From NCBI GenBank assembly GCA_963797475.1, contig CAWCPR010000003.1, positions 1-64,000 on the forward strand: a stretch of 64,000 nt of DNA, written 5' to 3'. The stretch comes from CAWCPR01 sp963797475. GTDB lineage: Bacteria > Chloroflexota > Anaerolineae > Anaerolineales > UBA4823. This document shows, in pieces, positions 1 to 8,485 of the stretch (positions within the stretch are counted from its first letter, which is position 1; every line of letters starts with the position of its first letter). The notes beneath the pieces are model-generated. The model made no database searches, was not told where the DNA came from, and saw only the letters and a program-made list of their open reading frames with translations. A program made the translations under genes and the position numbers.

Positions 1-79
1 CGCATCCAAAAAGCGATAAATTTCTTGGAGAGCGTTACGAACGAGTAGCGTTATTGTTAATTCGGCTGCTGTGAAGCTT

Positions 80-1816
80 CTATCCTTGCCCAGGAATTCT
101 TAATGGCACTGTTCGGTTAAAAATGAATTTGCCGTCTCGAGTGTCCTTGTCGACGCAGAAATATCCCTGCCTTTCGAATTGGAAAATATTTCCCGGGTTG
201 GCGCTAACCAGATTTCGCTCCACATAACATTGGGTCAATGTCTGTAAAGAATTCGGATTGATATTCGAGCGGAAGTCCTTGCCTTCCTCGACATCATCAG
301 GATTCTCTTTCATGAAAAGCCGGTCGTAAAGACGAACTTCGACTGGCAACGCGTGTGCTGCTGAGACCCAGTGAAGGGTCGCTTTAACCTTCCTGCCATC
401 CGGCGCATCGCCTCCGCGCGTGGCTGGATCATAGGTGCAATGAAGTTCAACGATCTCCCCGGTCCGCTCATCTTTGATAAAATCTACGCAGGTGATGAAG
501 TAAGCATAGCGCAGGCGCACCTCACGTCCCGGCGCCATGCGAAAATACTTTTTTGGCGGATCTTCACGGAAATCATCCCGTTCGATAAATAGCACCCGTG
601 AAAATGGGACTTTGCGAGTGCCCATCGTCTCATCTTCAGGGTTGTTGATCGCATCCATCTCCTCGACCAGGCCCTCTGGATAATTGTCGATAACGACCTT
701 TATGGGATCCAGAATACCCATCACCCGCGGCGCTCTGGCATTAAGATCCTGGCGGATGCAGTATTCCAGCAAAGCCATATCGACGATGCTGTCATTTCTG
801 GCTACACCAATTCGATCGCAAAAATCACGAACCGCTTCCGGGGTATAGCCGCGCCGGCGCAAACCCGATAGAGTCGGCATTCGAGGATCATCCCAGCCAG
901 TTACGATTCCTTCTTTCACCAACCGGAGTAATTTCCGCTTGCTTAGAACGGTATAGTTCAAGTTAAGGCGGGCAAACTCGATCTGCTGCGAGTGATAGAT
1001 TTCAAGCTCATCCAGGAACCAATCGTACAAAGGGCGGTGATCCTGGAACTCGAGGGTGCACAATGAATGCGTGACCCTTTCGATAGAATCGCACTGGCCA
1101 TGGGCAAAATCGTACATCGGATAGATGCACCACTTATCTCCCGTGCGGTGATGAGTTTGGCGCAGTATCCGGTACAGCACAGGGTCACGCAGGTTAAGAT
1201 TCCCTGAGGACATATCGATTTTCGCACGCAGGACTCGCGAGCCGTCTTCGAATTCCCCGGCGCGCATTCGTTCGAACAAGTCCAGGTTTTCGGCAACGGT
1301 CCGGTCGCGATACGGGCTTTCTTTTCCAGGTTCGGTCAATGTACCGCGGTACGCCCGGATTTCCTCGGCGTTAAGATCGTCTACATAGGCCTTACCTTTT
1401 TTGATCAGCTTAATCGCAAATTCGTAAAGCTGCTCGAAGTAGTCGGAGGCATAATACAGCCGGTCTTCCCAATCGAATCCAAGCCAGCGGACATCCTCCA
1501 ATATCGATTCGACGTACTCGACATCCTCTTTGCTTGGATTGGTATCGTCGAATCTCAGGTTGCAAAGACCTCCAAATTCTGCTGCAACACCGAAATTCAA
1601 ACTGATCGATTTGGCATGACCGATATGCAAGTAACCATTAGGCTCTGGCGGGAAGCGGGTATGCACTCTTCCACCAAATTTGTTGTTCTTAATATCTTCG
1701 GCAATAATTGCCCGGATAAAATCTCCCGGTCCATTCGATTCCGTAGACTGGGTCTTGAGCGCTTGTTCGTCTGCTGTCATATTTTTCGTGCTCTTTTCGT
1801 TGTTGGGCATAAACAT
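80..1816 (-). CDS. glnS: Glutaminyl-tRNA synthetase
   Basis: Charges tRNA-Gln with glutamine using ATP, in the cytoplasm. The 578-aa product has the class I Rossmann signature PPEPNGYLHIGHAK at about residues 56-69 and a KMSKS-type loop written VLSKRK near residue 294. The C-terminal half carries the anticodon-binding beta barrels of the GlnRS/GluRS family, with text typical of GlnRS rather than GluRS (for example TLEFQDHRPLYDW). The first 30 residues are a weakly conserved leader, and starts at residue 1, 3 or 13 are possible; the upstream AAAAAAGAG favours residue 1 or 3. The gene is divergent from a tRNA-Gln 173 bp away, so enzyme and substrate are neighbours. No gene is seen between it and the left window edge. 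Confidence 0.96.
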   Translation of the reverse strand: MFMPNNEKSTKNMTADEQALKTQSTESNGPGDFIRAIIAEDIKNNKFGGRVHTRFPPEPNGYLHIGHAKSISLNFGVAAEFGGLCNLRFDDTNPSKEDVEYVESILEDVRWLGFDWEDRLYYASDYFEQLYEFAIKLIKKGKAYVDDLNAEEIRAYRGTLTEPGKESPYRDRTVAENLDLFERMRAGEFEDGSRVLRAKIDMSSGNLNLRDPVLYRILRQTHHRTGDKWCIYPMYDFAHGQCDSIERVTHSLCTLEFQDHRPLYDWFLDELEIYHSQQIEFARLNLNYTVLSKRKLLRLVKEGIVTGWDDPRMPTLSGLRRRGYTPEAVRDFCDRIGVARNDSIVDMALLEYCIRQDLNARAPRVMGILDPIKVVIDNYPEGLVEEMDAINNPEDETMGTRKVPFSRVLFIERDDFREDPPKKYFRMAPGREVRLRYAYFITCVDFIKDERTGEIVELHCTYDPATRGGDAPDGRKVKATLHWVSAAHALPVEVRLYDRLFMKENPDDVEEGKDFRSNINPNSLQTLTQCYVERNLVSANPGNIFQFERQGYFCVDKDTRDGKFIFNRTVPLRIPGQG

Positions 1817-1842
1817 CTCTTTTTTATCATCCTGATCCAGTA

Positions 1843-1871
1843 ATTATATATGGGATAGCAAAAAACTGCAA
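1843..1871 (-). promoter_or_regulatory. sigma70-type promoter of glnS
   Basis: On the minus strand, TTGCAG (1871-1866) and TATAAT (1848-1843) are separated by 17 nt. Transcription would start about 20 nt before the glnS start codon. Assigned by consensus match only. Confidence 0.6.
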
Positions 1872-1944
1872 AACTCATGGCAAACCAAATCCAAATCTTA
1901 ATCTGGCTAACGCAATGTTTCTAAACGACTGCCATTGGCTGGAT

Positions 1945-1973
1945 TTGACGAGAGGTCGCAATCGTGGTAGAAT
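1945..1973 (+). promoter_or_regulatory. sigma70-type promoter of tRNA-Gln
   Basis: TTGACG (1945-1950) and TAGAAT (1968-1973) are 17 nt apart and end 15 nt before the first tRNA base. This gives a very short 5' extension for RNase P to remove. Confidence 0.65.
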
Positions 1974-1988
1974 GTCCGTCGCTTTATT

Positions 1989-2060
1989 TGGGGGTTCGTC
2001 TAGTGGTAGGACAGCAGACTCTGGATCTGTATGCCGAGGTTCGAATCCTCGACCCCCAGC
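1989..2060 (+). tRNA. tRNA-Gln (anticodon CUG)
   Basis: A complete 72-nt cloverleaf can be folded by hand. The acceptor stem TGGGGGT pairs with ACCCCCA. The D arm is GTCTAGTGGTAGGAC. The anticodon stem GCAGA/TCTGT holds the loop CTCTGGA, placing CTG at positions 34-36. The T arm is CGAGG-TTCGAAT-CCTCG. The discriminator is G, and the terminal CCA is not fully encoded (CCT follows). It decodes CAG. It lies divergent to glnS and is followed by a terminator hairpin, so it is probably a single-tRNA transcript. Confidence 0.95.
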
Positions 2061-2092
2061 CTGAAGAGTGGCGTATCGTATCCTTCCACCAT

Positions 2093-2135
2093 AATAACAT
2101 CCCGCAGGCCAGCCTAAGGGATGTTATTCTTTAAA
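2093..2135 (+). terminator. Rho-independent terminator after tRNA-Gln
   Basis: An 11-bp stem AATAACATCCC / GGGATGTTATT with a 14-nt loop, followed by CTTTAAAA. It closes the tRNA transcript before the sucCD promoter. Ends are accurate to about 1-2 nt. Confidence 0.7.
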
Positions 2136-2218
2136 AATCGGCCAACAACCAGCATGGTGGGTCTCTGGGAAATCCTGGAGTGGTATACCCTCTCAAAGAA
2201 TCTCCTAAAGAGCCTGCA

Positions 2219-2227
2219 TGGTATAAT
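2219..2227 (+). promoter_or_regulatory. Extended -10 promoter of sucCD
   Basis: TGGTATAAT, an extended -10 element, lies 48 nt before the sucC start. No good -35 box is visible, as is usual for extended -10 promoters. Confidence 0.45.
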
Positions 2228-2275
2228 CATCGTGCACATTATCAAATGAAAGGTCGTAAGGGAGAAAAGACCTGC

Positions 2276-3421
2276 ATGAAGCTACATGAGTACCAATCAA
2301 AACAGATTTTCGCGAAGTACGGCATTCCCATCCCAAAAGGAAGGGTAGCGGCTACCGCAGCAGAGGCAAAGCAAATCGCCGAAGAATTAGGTGGCCGCGT
2401 TGTTATTAAATCTCAAGTTCTTGTCGGAGGACGCGGTAAGGCAGGCGGGATAAGATTGGCAAAAAACCCTGAATCGGCTGAGGAGCTGGCGACCCAAATA
2501 CTGGCGATGGAGATCAAAGGATTGCCAGTACGGAAAGTCCTTGTAGACGAAGCCGCCGACATTGATTCGGAAATCTATTTAGGAATCACAAACGACCGCG
2601 CCGCGCGTAAGCCAGTCTTAATGGCTTCCGCCGCCGGAGGCGTTGAAATCGAAGAAGTAGCCCGTGAAACCCCGGAAAAAATTGTCCGAGTTCATATTGA
2701 TCCACTTCTGGGCTTACGTGACTACCAGGCGCGTGATATCGCCGCAGGCATCGATCTCCCACGAGAAAATTGGCGCACATTCGGACAGATCGCCAGCGGA
2801 CTCTGGAACGCTTACGAGAACTGCGACGCTACTCTGGCAGAAATTAATCCACTGGTCTTGACCGAGGAAAACCGGCTGCTGGCCGTGGATGGAAAAATGG
2901 TATTGGATGACAACGCGCTTTTTCGCCATCCTGACCTGGCTGAGATGCGCGATCTGGATGTCGAAGCGCCTTCGGAAATTGAAGCGCGTAAGTATGGCCT
3001 ATCTTTTATTAAGCTAGATGGAAATATCGGATGCATGGTGAACGGCGCCGGTCTGGCGATGACCACGATGGATATCATCAAGCTCTTCGGCGGCGAGCCA
3101 GCAAATTTTCTGGATATCGGCGGCGGCGCCAGCGCAGAAAAAGTTGCGGCGGCATTGCGCATTATCCTTTCTGATCCGAATGTAAAAGCGATTTTGTTTA
3201 ACATTTTCGGCGGCATTACCCGTGGCGATGAGGTAGCCCATGGCGTTTTGGCAGCGCTGAATGAAATTAAGACTTACGTTCCAATGGTGGTCCGCTTGGT
3301 TGGAACAAACGCTGAAGAAGGCCTTAAAATCTTATCCGACGCGGAAATGATCACGGCTGAAACTCTGGTGGAGGCTGCTAAAAAAGCCGTAGCAATATCG
3401 AAGGGAGTCGTTGCGGCATGA
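2276..3421 (+). CDS. sucC: Succinyl-CoA synthetase, beta subunit
   Basis: ADP-forming succinate-CoA ligase beta chain. With SucD it interconverts succinyl-CoA and succinate with substrate-level phosphorylation in the TCA cycle. The product is 381 aa, close to the family norm. It starts with the conserved MKLHEYQSKQIFAKYGIP and has an ATP-grasp domain with VIKSQVLVGGRGKAGG near residues 40-56, the NGAGLAM segment and the GGGAS/FNIFGGITRGDEVA C-terminal domain. I placed the start at 2276 because it follows GGGAGAAAAG and matches the family N-terminus; the reading frame is open 96 nt further upstream, but that part is not family-like. The stop overlaps the sucD start (ATGA), implying translational coupling. 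Confidence 0.96.
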   Translation: MKLHEYQSKQIFAKYGIPIPKGRVAATAAEAKQIAEELGGRVVIKSQVLVGGRGKAGGIRLAKNPESAEELATQILAMEIKGLPVRKVLVDEAADIDSEIYLGITNDRAARKPVLMASAAGGVEIEEVARETPEKIVRVHIDPLLGLRDYQARDIAAGIDLPRENWRTFGQIASGLWNAYENCDATLAEINPLVLTEENRLLAVDGKMVLDDNALFRHPDLAEMRDLDVEAPSEIEARKYGLSFIKLDGNIGCMVNGAGLAMTTMDIIKLFGGEPANFLDIGGGASAEKVAAALRIILSDPNVKAILFNIFGGITRGDEVAHGVLAALNEIKTYVPMVVRLVGTNAEEGLKILSDAEMITAETLVEAAKKAVAISKGVVAA

Positions 3422-4284
3422 GCATCCTAATTAACAAAAATACCCGCTTGCTGGTCCAGGCGATTACAGGCAAAGAAGGTCTTTTCCACACCCAACAGAT
3501 GGTTGAGTTCGGGACAAATGTCGTTTCGGGGGTAACTCCCGGAAAAGGCGGCGAATGGGTGTTGGAAGGCAAGATCCCCGTTTTCGATTCGGTCAGATTC
3601 GCTAAAGACGCTACCGGGGCAAATGCCAGTGTGATTTTTGTCCCGGCCCGTTTTGCAGCCGATTCCATCTTTGAGGCTGCAGATGCAGGCATCCCATTGA
3701 TCGTATGCATCACCGAAGGAATACCGGTGCAAGACATGATGCGCGTCCGGAATTACCTGGATCAAAAAGAAGTCCGCCTGGTCGGTCCCAACTGCCCCGG
3801 CCTGCTCACGCCAAATGAATCGAAAGTTGGGATTATCCCGGGAGATATCGCAATTCCCGGTAATATCGGCGTTGTATCGCGCTCGGGCACACTTACGTAT
3901 GAAGTCCTTTACGCATTAAAACAGTCCGGGATGGGCGTAAGCACATGTGTCGGCATTGGCGGCGATCCGATCAATGGAACGAATTTTATCGATTGCTTGA
4001 GTATGTTCGAGGAAGACCCGTATACCGAGAAAGCCGTGCTGATCGGTGAAATAGGCGGATCGGATGAAGAAAAAGCAGCCGAGTTTATCGCCGATCACAT
4101 GACCAAGCCGGTGGTTGGGTTTATCGCCGGACAAACCGCGCCTCCGGGCAAGCGCATGGGACATGCCGGGGCCATCGTCGAAGGAGGCTCGGGCCTGGCG
4201 AAGGACAAGATAAAAGTTCTGGAAGCTGTCGGGGTGCGCGTCGCCAAACATCCAGAGGAAATTCCAAGCCTGTTTCTTGATTAA
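3418..4284 (+). CDS. sucD: Succinyl-CoA synthetase, alpha subunit
   Basis: Alpha chain of succinate-CoA ligase, which binds CoA and carries the phosphohistidine. The product is 288 aa, the standard length. The N-terminal MSILINKNTRLLVQAITGKEG and the CoA-binding Rossmann fold (VTPGKGG, VGPNCPGLL) are present. The active-site region reads GHAGAIVEGG, containing the histidine expected to be phosphorylated. ATGA overlap with sucC gives equimolar synthesis. A bidirectional terminator follows 32 nt downstream, so the operon is just sucCD; 2-oxoglutarate dehydrogenase genes are not nearby. Confidence 0.96.
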   Translation: MSILINKNTRLLVQAITGKEGLFHTQQMVEFGTNVVSGVTPGKGGEWVLEGKIPVFDSVRFAKDATGANASVIFVPARFAADSIFEAADAGIPLIVCITEGIPVQDMMRVRNYLDQKEVRLVGPNCPGLLTPNESKVGIIPGDIAIPGNIGVVSRSGTLTYEVLYALKQSGMGVSTCVGIGGDPINGTNFIDCLSMFEEDPYTEKAVLIGEIGGSDEEKAAEFIADHMTKPVVGFIAGQTAPPGKRMGHAGAIVEGGSGLAKDKIKVLEAVGVRVAKHPEEIPSLFLD

Positions 4285-4315
4285 CCCGTTTCCGCCGAGG
4301 TTGTTCAAAAATAGT

Positions 4316-4347
4316 AAAAAGTCCACCCTTCAGTGAGTGGACTTTTT
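4316..4347. terminator. Bidirectional terminator between sucD and acpP
   Basis: AAAAAGTCCAC and GTGGACTTTTT form an 11-bp stem with an A5 run before and a T5 run after. It can therefore terminate sucCD from the left and acpP from the right. Confidence 0.85.
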
Positions 4348-4465
4348 GGATATTGCAGTTTACAAATTCCTAGCAATTTACCTGCTGGAAAAATTTGCTA
4401 AGAGGTTTCCTAACTAAATAATATCAAATAGCCAGAAATCTATAAATAACCTTCAGCAAATATGA

Positions 4466-4705
4466 TTATGATTTCATCCTTTTTTCGATGTAGTCTACCG
4501 CTTCGCCTACTGTGGTGATGGTCTGTGCGTCGTCGTCGGATATCTCTCCTCCGAATTTATCCTCAAATGCCATGATTAATTCCACGAGGTCCAAAGAATC
4601 GGCTTCCAGTTCCTCCCGGAACCGGGCATCCATTGTAACCTTATCTCCATCTACACCCAGTAATTCAATAATGATATCTTTGACCTCTTCGAAAGTGTCT
4701 GCCAT
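4466..4705 (-). CDS. acpP: Acyl carrier protein
   Basis: Carrier of growing fatty acyl chains in type II fatty acid synthesis. The acidic 79-aa protein has the four-helix ACP outline. The phosphopantetheine attachment motif ADSLDLVELIMAFEDKF is centred on the Ser at about residue 37. A strong Shine-Dalgarno AAGGAGG lies 8 nt before the ATG. It is monocistronic: its own promoter lies upstream, a shared terminator downstream, and no other fab genes are in the window. Confidence 0.96.
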   Translation of the reverse strand: MADTFEEVKDIIIELLGVDGDKVTMDARFREELEADSLDLVELIMAFEDKFGGEISDDDAQTITTVGEAVDYIEKRMKS

Positions 4706-4748
4706 GGGAGATCCTCCTTAAATTTTTTAATTTAGCCAATCTCGGCCA

Positions 4749-4776
4749 ATTGTAATCACACTACAAATTCTGTCAA
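4749..4776 (-). promoter_or_regulatory. sigma70-type promoter of acpP
   Basis: Minus-strand TTGACA (4776-4771) and TACAAT (4754-4749) with 16-nt spacing; both boxes are near consensus. This suggests strong constitutive expression. Confidence 0.7.
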
Positions 4777-4940
4777 CCCCTGCAACCTGGATACCCCATG
4801 CAAGGATTTATCAAACAAAGCTATAGTTTGAATATTTCGCAAAACCTTCTCGGTGACCAGGAGAATAATAACACATTCAGAGCCAGTTGTGGCATATCTG
4901 TATTCTGACGATTTACGACGTGCCATAGAACACCAGCTCA

Positions 4941-4969
4941 TTGACAGCCAAAAATCAGACTGGTAAGAT
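4941..4969 (+). promoter_or_regulatory. sigma70-type promoter of the isoprenoid operon
   Basis: TTGACA (4941-4946) and TAAGAT (4964-4969) with 17-nt spacing, 27 nt before the fni start. The rest of the acpP-fni divergent region (4777-4940) shows nothing I can assign. Confidence 0.65.
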
Positions 4970-4996
4970 AGCTCCAACACGAAGGAACACCATGCC

Positions 4997-6040
4997 ATGG
5001 AAAAAGTTACGCCGATCGGCGCAAGAAAATCAGACCACATTCGAATCAACCTGGAAGAAGACGTAAGCTCTGGCCTGACGACCGGCCTGGAAAATTACCA
5101 ATTCATCCATCAGGCCCTTCCGGAACTCGATCTTGAATCCGTCAATCTTTCTTTAGATTTAATGGGTCGTCATTTGAAAGCTCCGATTCTTATTTCCTCC
5201 ATGACTGGAGGCACGGAAAAATCGGCGCTTATTAACCGCACCCTGGCTGCTGCAGCGCAGGAGACTGGCATCGCCATGGGCCTGGGATCGCAGCGGGCCG
5301 CGATCGAACACCCTGAGCTGGCAAGCACGTTCCAGGTACGCTCGGTTGCCCCAGACATTTTACTGTTCGCGAATCTGGGCGCGATTCAGCTCAATTATCA
5401 ATATGGGATTGAAGAATGCCTGCGGGCTGTGGAGATGATCCAGGCCGATGGCCTGATCCTGCACCTGAACGCTTTGCAGGAAGCGCTCCAACCGGAAGGA
5501 GATACACATTTTTCCGGACTGCTCAAGAAAATTGAAACGATCTGCCGCAAACTGCCAGTTCCAGTGATCGCCAAGGAAGTCGGCTGGGGGTTCTCAAAGC
5601 AATCGGCGCGCCTGCTTTCTGAGGCCGGCGTAGCAGCGATCGATGTCGCTGGCGCCGGAGGAACTTCCTGGTCCCAGGTGGAAATGCACCGCGCCAAATC
5701 GGAAATCCAGGCCCATTTGGCGGCGGCGTTTATTGATTGGGGGATCCCAACTTCCGAATCGATCCTCAATGTACGAGAGGTGGATAAAGATCTTAAGATA
5801 TTCGCCTCAGGCGGCTTGCGAACCGGCATCGATATCGCCAAATGCATCGCCTTAGGCGCGTCCCTGGGGGGCATGGCAGGGCCATTTCTCAAAGCTGCTG
5901 TCCTGTCCCTTGAGGAAGTAACACGAACGATAAATGAGATCAGCCGGGAAATTCAAGTGTGCATGTTTGCAGCCGGGGCAGGTAACCTGGAGCAGTTGAG
6001 CCAGACACCTCTCGTCGAAAAACAAACCGGCAAGATCTAA
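4997..6040 (+). CDS. fni: Isopentenyl-diphosphate delta-isomerase, type 2 (FMN-dependent)
   Basis: Interconverts isopentenyl and dimethylallyl diphosphate with reduced FMN. The 347-aa TIM-barrel protein has the type 2 landmarks in order: RKSDHIRI at the N-terminus, SSMTGGT near residue 68, GLGSQRAA near 94, HLNALQEALQPEGD near 154, KEVGWG near 190, DVAGAGGTSW near 210, and SGGLRTG plus GMAGPFLKA towards the C-terminus. GAAGGA at 4981 is its ribosome binding site. A prenyl synthase starts 12 nt after its stop, so isomerisation and chain elongation are co-expressed. No mevalonate or MEP pathway genes are in the window. Confidence 0.95.
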   Translation: MEKVTPIGARKSDHIRINLEEDVSSGLTTGLENYQFIHQALPELDLESVNLSLDLMGRHLKAPILISSMTGGTEKSALINRTLAAAAQETGIAMGLGSQRAAIEHPELASTFQVRSVAPDILLFANLGAIQLNYQYGIEECLRAVEMIQADGLILHLNALQEALQPEGDTHFSGLLKKIETICRKLPVPVIAKEVGWGFSKQSARLLSEAGVAAIDVAGAGGTSWSQVEMHRAKSEIQAHLAAAFIDWGIPTSESILNVREVDKDLKIFASGGLRTGIDIAKCIALGASLGGMAGPFLKAAVLSLEEVTRTINEISREIQVCMFAAGAGNLEQLSQTPLVEKQTGKI

Positions 6041-6052
6041 GGAATTTCGACC

Positions 6053-7066
6053 ATGCCTCTCGATTCCCTGATCCAATCCTATTTGCCAGCCATCGAGGCA
6101 GAGCTCCGCCAAACTCTTGAACGATTGGACGGGACGGACCTCGACCCGCTCCGTTATATGCTTTCCTACCACCTGGGTTGGGAGGGCGAAGGCGCCGGCC
6201 CCGAAGCTCGAGGTAAACGCATCCGGCCCATTTTATTGCTTTTGACAACTTCTGCCGCCGGTGGTGAATGGAAGGAGGCATTGCCCGCCGCGGCCGCGGT
6301 GGAATTAATCCATAACTTTTCCCTGATCCATGATGATATCGAAGATAACAGCCCTTTACGGCGCGGCAGACCGACGGTATGGAAATTATGGGGGCTTGCC
6401 CATGGAATCAACGCAGGGGATGCGATGTTCGCTTTAGCAAACCTGGCGATCCTGCGCCTGGGAGAAACTACTTCAGTAAAAATTACACTGGAGGCTGCAC
6501 GCATTCTGCTGGCAACCTGCTTGCAGCTTACCGAGGGACAATTCCTGGATATTTCCTACGAGGGTCGCACGGATCTCAATGTGCAGTCCTATTGGCCGAT
6601 GGTGGCAGGAAAAACCGCCGCCCTGCTGGCTGCCTGCACGGAGCTGGGCGCACTGATCGCAGGAGCCGAAAAAAGTGTCCGGGAGGCATTTCGCCAGTTT
6701 GGCAGCTCACTGGGGCTGGCCTTCCAGGCGCAGGATGACCTGCTGGGAATTTGGGGCGACGCCAATAAAACCGGCAAGTCAGCCGAAAGCGACCTGGTCT
6801 CGGGGAAAAAATCGCTGCCGGTCCTTTATGGACTGGGTCAAAATGGCCCTTTCTCAAACCGCTGGGCGCAGGGTACGATAAGCTCGGCTGAAGTCTCTGC
6901 AATCGCAGACCAGCTCAAAATCGAGGGGGCTTATGACTATGCGAAGGAACGCGCCAACCAATTGACCGAACAGGCACTAGAGGCATTGGCACGCGCCCGC
7001 CCTGTGTCCGACGCCGGTGAAACGCTGCGATCCCTGGCTTTGAGTCTTCTTAATCGCCAGGTATAG
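6053..7066 (+). CDS. Polyprenyl (probably geranylgeranyl) diphosphate synthase
   Basis: Condenses dimethylallyl and isopentenyl diphosphates into a longer prenyl diphosphate. The all-helical 337-aa protein has the first aspartate-rich motif DDIEDNSPLRRGRPTVW near residue 93 and the second motif FQAQDDLLGIWGD near residue 222. GKRIRP at the N-terminus binds diphosphate. The fifth residue before the first motif is Phe and the fourth is Ser, a pattern associated in the family with C20 product, so GGPP is my best guess; chain length cannot be proved from sequence. It lies 12 nt after fni in the same operon and converges on hemW. Confidence 0.88.
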   Translation: MPLDSLIQSYLPAIEAELRQTLERLDGTDLDPLRYMLSYHLGWEGEGAGPEARGKRIRPILLLLTTSAAGGEWKEALPAAAAVELIHNFSLIHDDIEDNSPLRRGRPTVWKLWGLAHGINAGDAMFALANLAILRLGETTSVKITLEAARILLATCLQLTEGQFLDISYEGRTDLNVQSYWPMVAGKTAALLAACTELGALIAGAEKSVREAFRQFGSSLGLAFQAQDDLLGIWGDANKTGKSAESDLVSGKKSLPVLYGLGQNGPFSNRWAQGTISSAEVSAIADQLKIEGAYDYAKERANQLTEQALEALARARPVSDAGETLRSLALSLLNRQV

Positions 7067-7116
7067 CCTCCTGACCGGTTTAAGGTTCTCCCGGTCGAAA
7101 ATGCAATTTTAGTTTT

Positions 7117-8313
7117 CTAAATGAACCGGTAGAAAACCTGGTTGCCCAGCAAACGACCCCGGCTAGTTAAGCGCAGCAATTCGCCCCCCTTCCCTGCCCA
7201 CTCGATCAAGCCGTAATCCAGTAATTCAGAAATTTGAGGCCCGAAAACCTGTCCCAGGGTTTGTCCAAACCGGTGTTGGAAGCCGGCGTTATCCACCCCT
7301 TCCTGGGTCAATCGCAGCCCCATCATCATGGTTTCGCCGATTTCCGTGGCTCTGTCAATTGGCCGCCAATTTTGCGTTGCAGGGGTGCGGGGGAAAACAA
7401 CCGGCTCGCCACCATTTTCATACACAGGCGAACAGCGCTGGATATAAGCAGCCGGTGAAAGCACGTTCGCTGTCCTGCAGCCCGCTGCGAAGCCATGCGC
7501 GCCTGCGCCAAAGCCGAGATAAGGTAAATTTCGCCAGTATTGCAAATTATGTCGGCAAGCCATCCATTCCTGGTCCCGTCTGCGTCCCCAATTGGAAATC
7601 TCGTACTGCTGGTAACCGGCTGCATCTAATTGATCTGTAGCCCACTCGTACATTTCAGCAGCCTGATCGGGGTCCGGCTCTGCCACCAAGCCGCGAGCGG
7701 CCCAATGAGCCAGGGGAGTGCCATGTTCCAGGGTCAATGCATACAGGGAGAAATGATCCGGGAACAGGCCCAACGCCAGGCTCAAGGTGTGCATCCAACT
7801 TTCCAACGATTGGCTGGGCAGCCCGAATATCAAATCCAGGTTGATATTGTCAAAACCCGCTTTGCGAGCCCACCTGACTGCCTGAATGACATCCGGGTAA
7901 TCATGTTGGCGGTCCAAAAGTCGCAATTCCTCCGGTTGGGCAGACTGCATCCCAAGGCTCAAACGGTTAATTCCGGCCTCACGAATAGACTGCAAATACT
8001 GAAGCGACAGGCTGCCTGGATTTGCCTCCAGCGTTATTTCCACTCCGGGAAGTAAATCAAATCGATGCCTTAGCGTTCGTAAAATGCGATCCAGTTCCCC
8101 CGACGGCAGTAAAGAAGGCGTCCCGCCGCCGAAGAACACCGTATGTACGGGCAGCAGTTCCTGAGCGCTGTCTACAGCGAACTCGATCTCGTTGCAAAGC
8201 GCGCTGACGTAGGCCGAGATGAGATGTTCGATGCCTGCGTAGGTATTGAAATCGCAATAGCCGCAGCGGTGTCTGCAAAAGGGGATGTGCAAATAAACAC
8301 TTAGAGGCACCAT
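7117..8313 (-). CDS. hemW: Radical SAM heme chaperone HemW (coproporphyrinogen III oxidase-like)
   Basis: HemW proteins bind heme and insert it into client proteins; older annotation calls them oxygen-independent coproporphyrinogen oxidase. The 398-aa product has the [4Fe-4S] motif CRHRCGYC at about residues 14-21, GGGTPSLLP near 63, and a HemW C-terminal domain. True HemN has an additional N-terminal region that is missing here. The frame stays open far upstream, but the family N-terminus (MVPLSVYLHIPFC) places the start at 8313. No Shine-Dalgarno precedes it, and a TATACT box ends 8 nt before the ATG, so the mRNA is probably leaderless. Confidence 0.9.
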   Translation of the reverse strand: MVPLSVYLHIPFCRHRCGYCDFNTYAGIEHLISAYVSALCNEIEFAVDSAQELLPVHTVFFGGGTPSLLPSGELDRILRTLRHRFDLLPGVEITLEANPGSLSLQYLQSIREAGINRLSLGMQSAQPEELRLLDRQHDYPDVIQAVRWARKAGFDNINLDLIFGLPSQSLESWMHTLSLALGLFPDHFSLYALTLEHGTPLAHWAARGLVAEPDPDQAAEMYEWATDQLDAAGYQQYEISNWGRRRDQEWMACRHNLQYWRNLPYLGFGAGAHGFAAGCRTANVLSPAAYIQRCSPVYENGGEPVVFPRTPATQNWRPIDRATEIGETMMMGLRLTQEGVDNAGFQHRFGQTLGQVFGPQISELLDYGLIEWAGKGGELLRLTSRGRLLGNQVFYRFI

Positions 8314-8321
8314 GATTGTGG

Positions 8322-8327
8322 AGTATA
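8322..8327 (-). promoter_or_regulatory. -10 box of hemW, leaderless arrangement
   Basis: Minus-strand TGGTATACT gives an extended -10 whose last base is 8 nt before the hemW ATG. A start about 7 nt downstream of it would leave almost no 5' UTR. Confidence 0.5.
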
Positions 8328-8416
8328 CCACGCCAAATTTAAGGGAAAATGGTTGAACATTGCTCCTGAACGAGCAAATGGACAATTCTTTCGGCCCTTT
8401 ACCTTTTTGAGAAGGC

Positions 8417-8425
8417 TGGTATAAT
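8417..8425 (+). promoter_or_regulatory. Extended -10 promoter of the LysM gene
   Basis: TGGTATAAT ends 60 nt before the ATG of the LysM protein gene. No clear -35 box is seen. Confidence 0.45.
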
Positions 8426-8485
8426 CGCCAGGGTCGCGGCAAATACCATGGCTCTAACGAATGGGTTTGCCAGTCTGATAAACTT

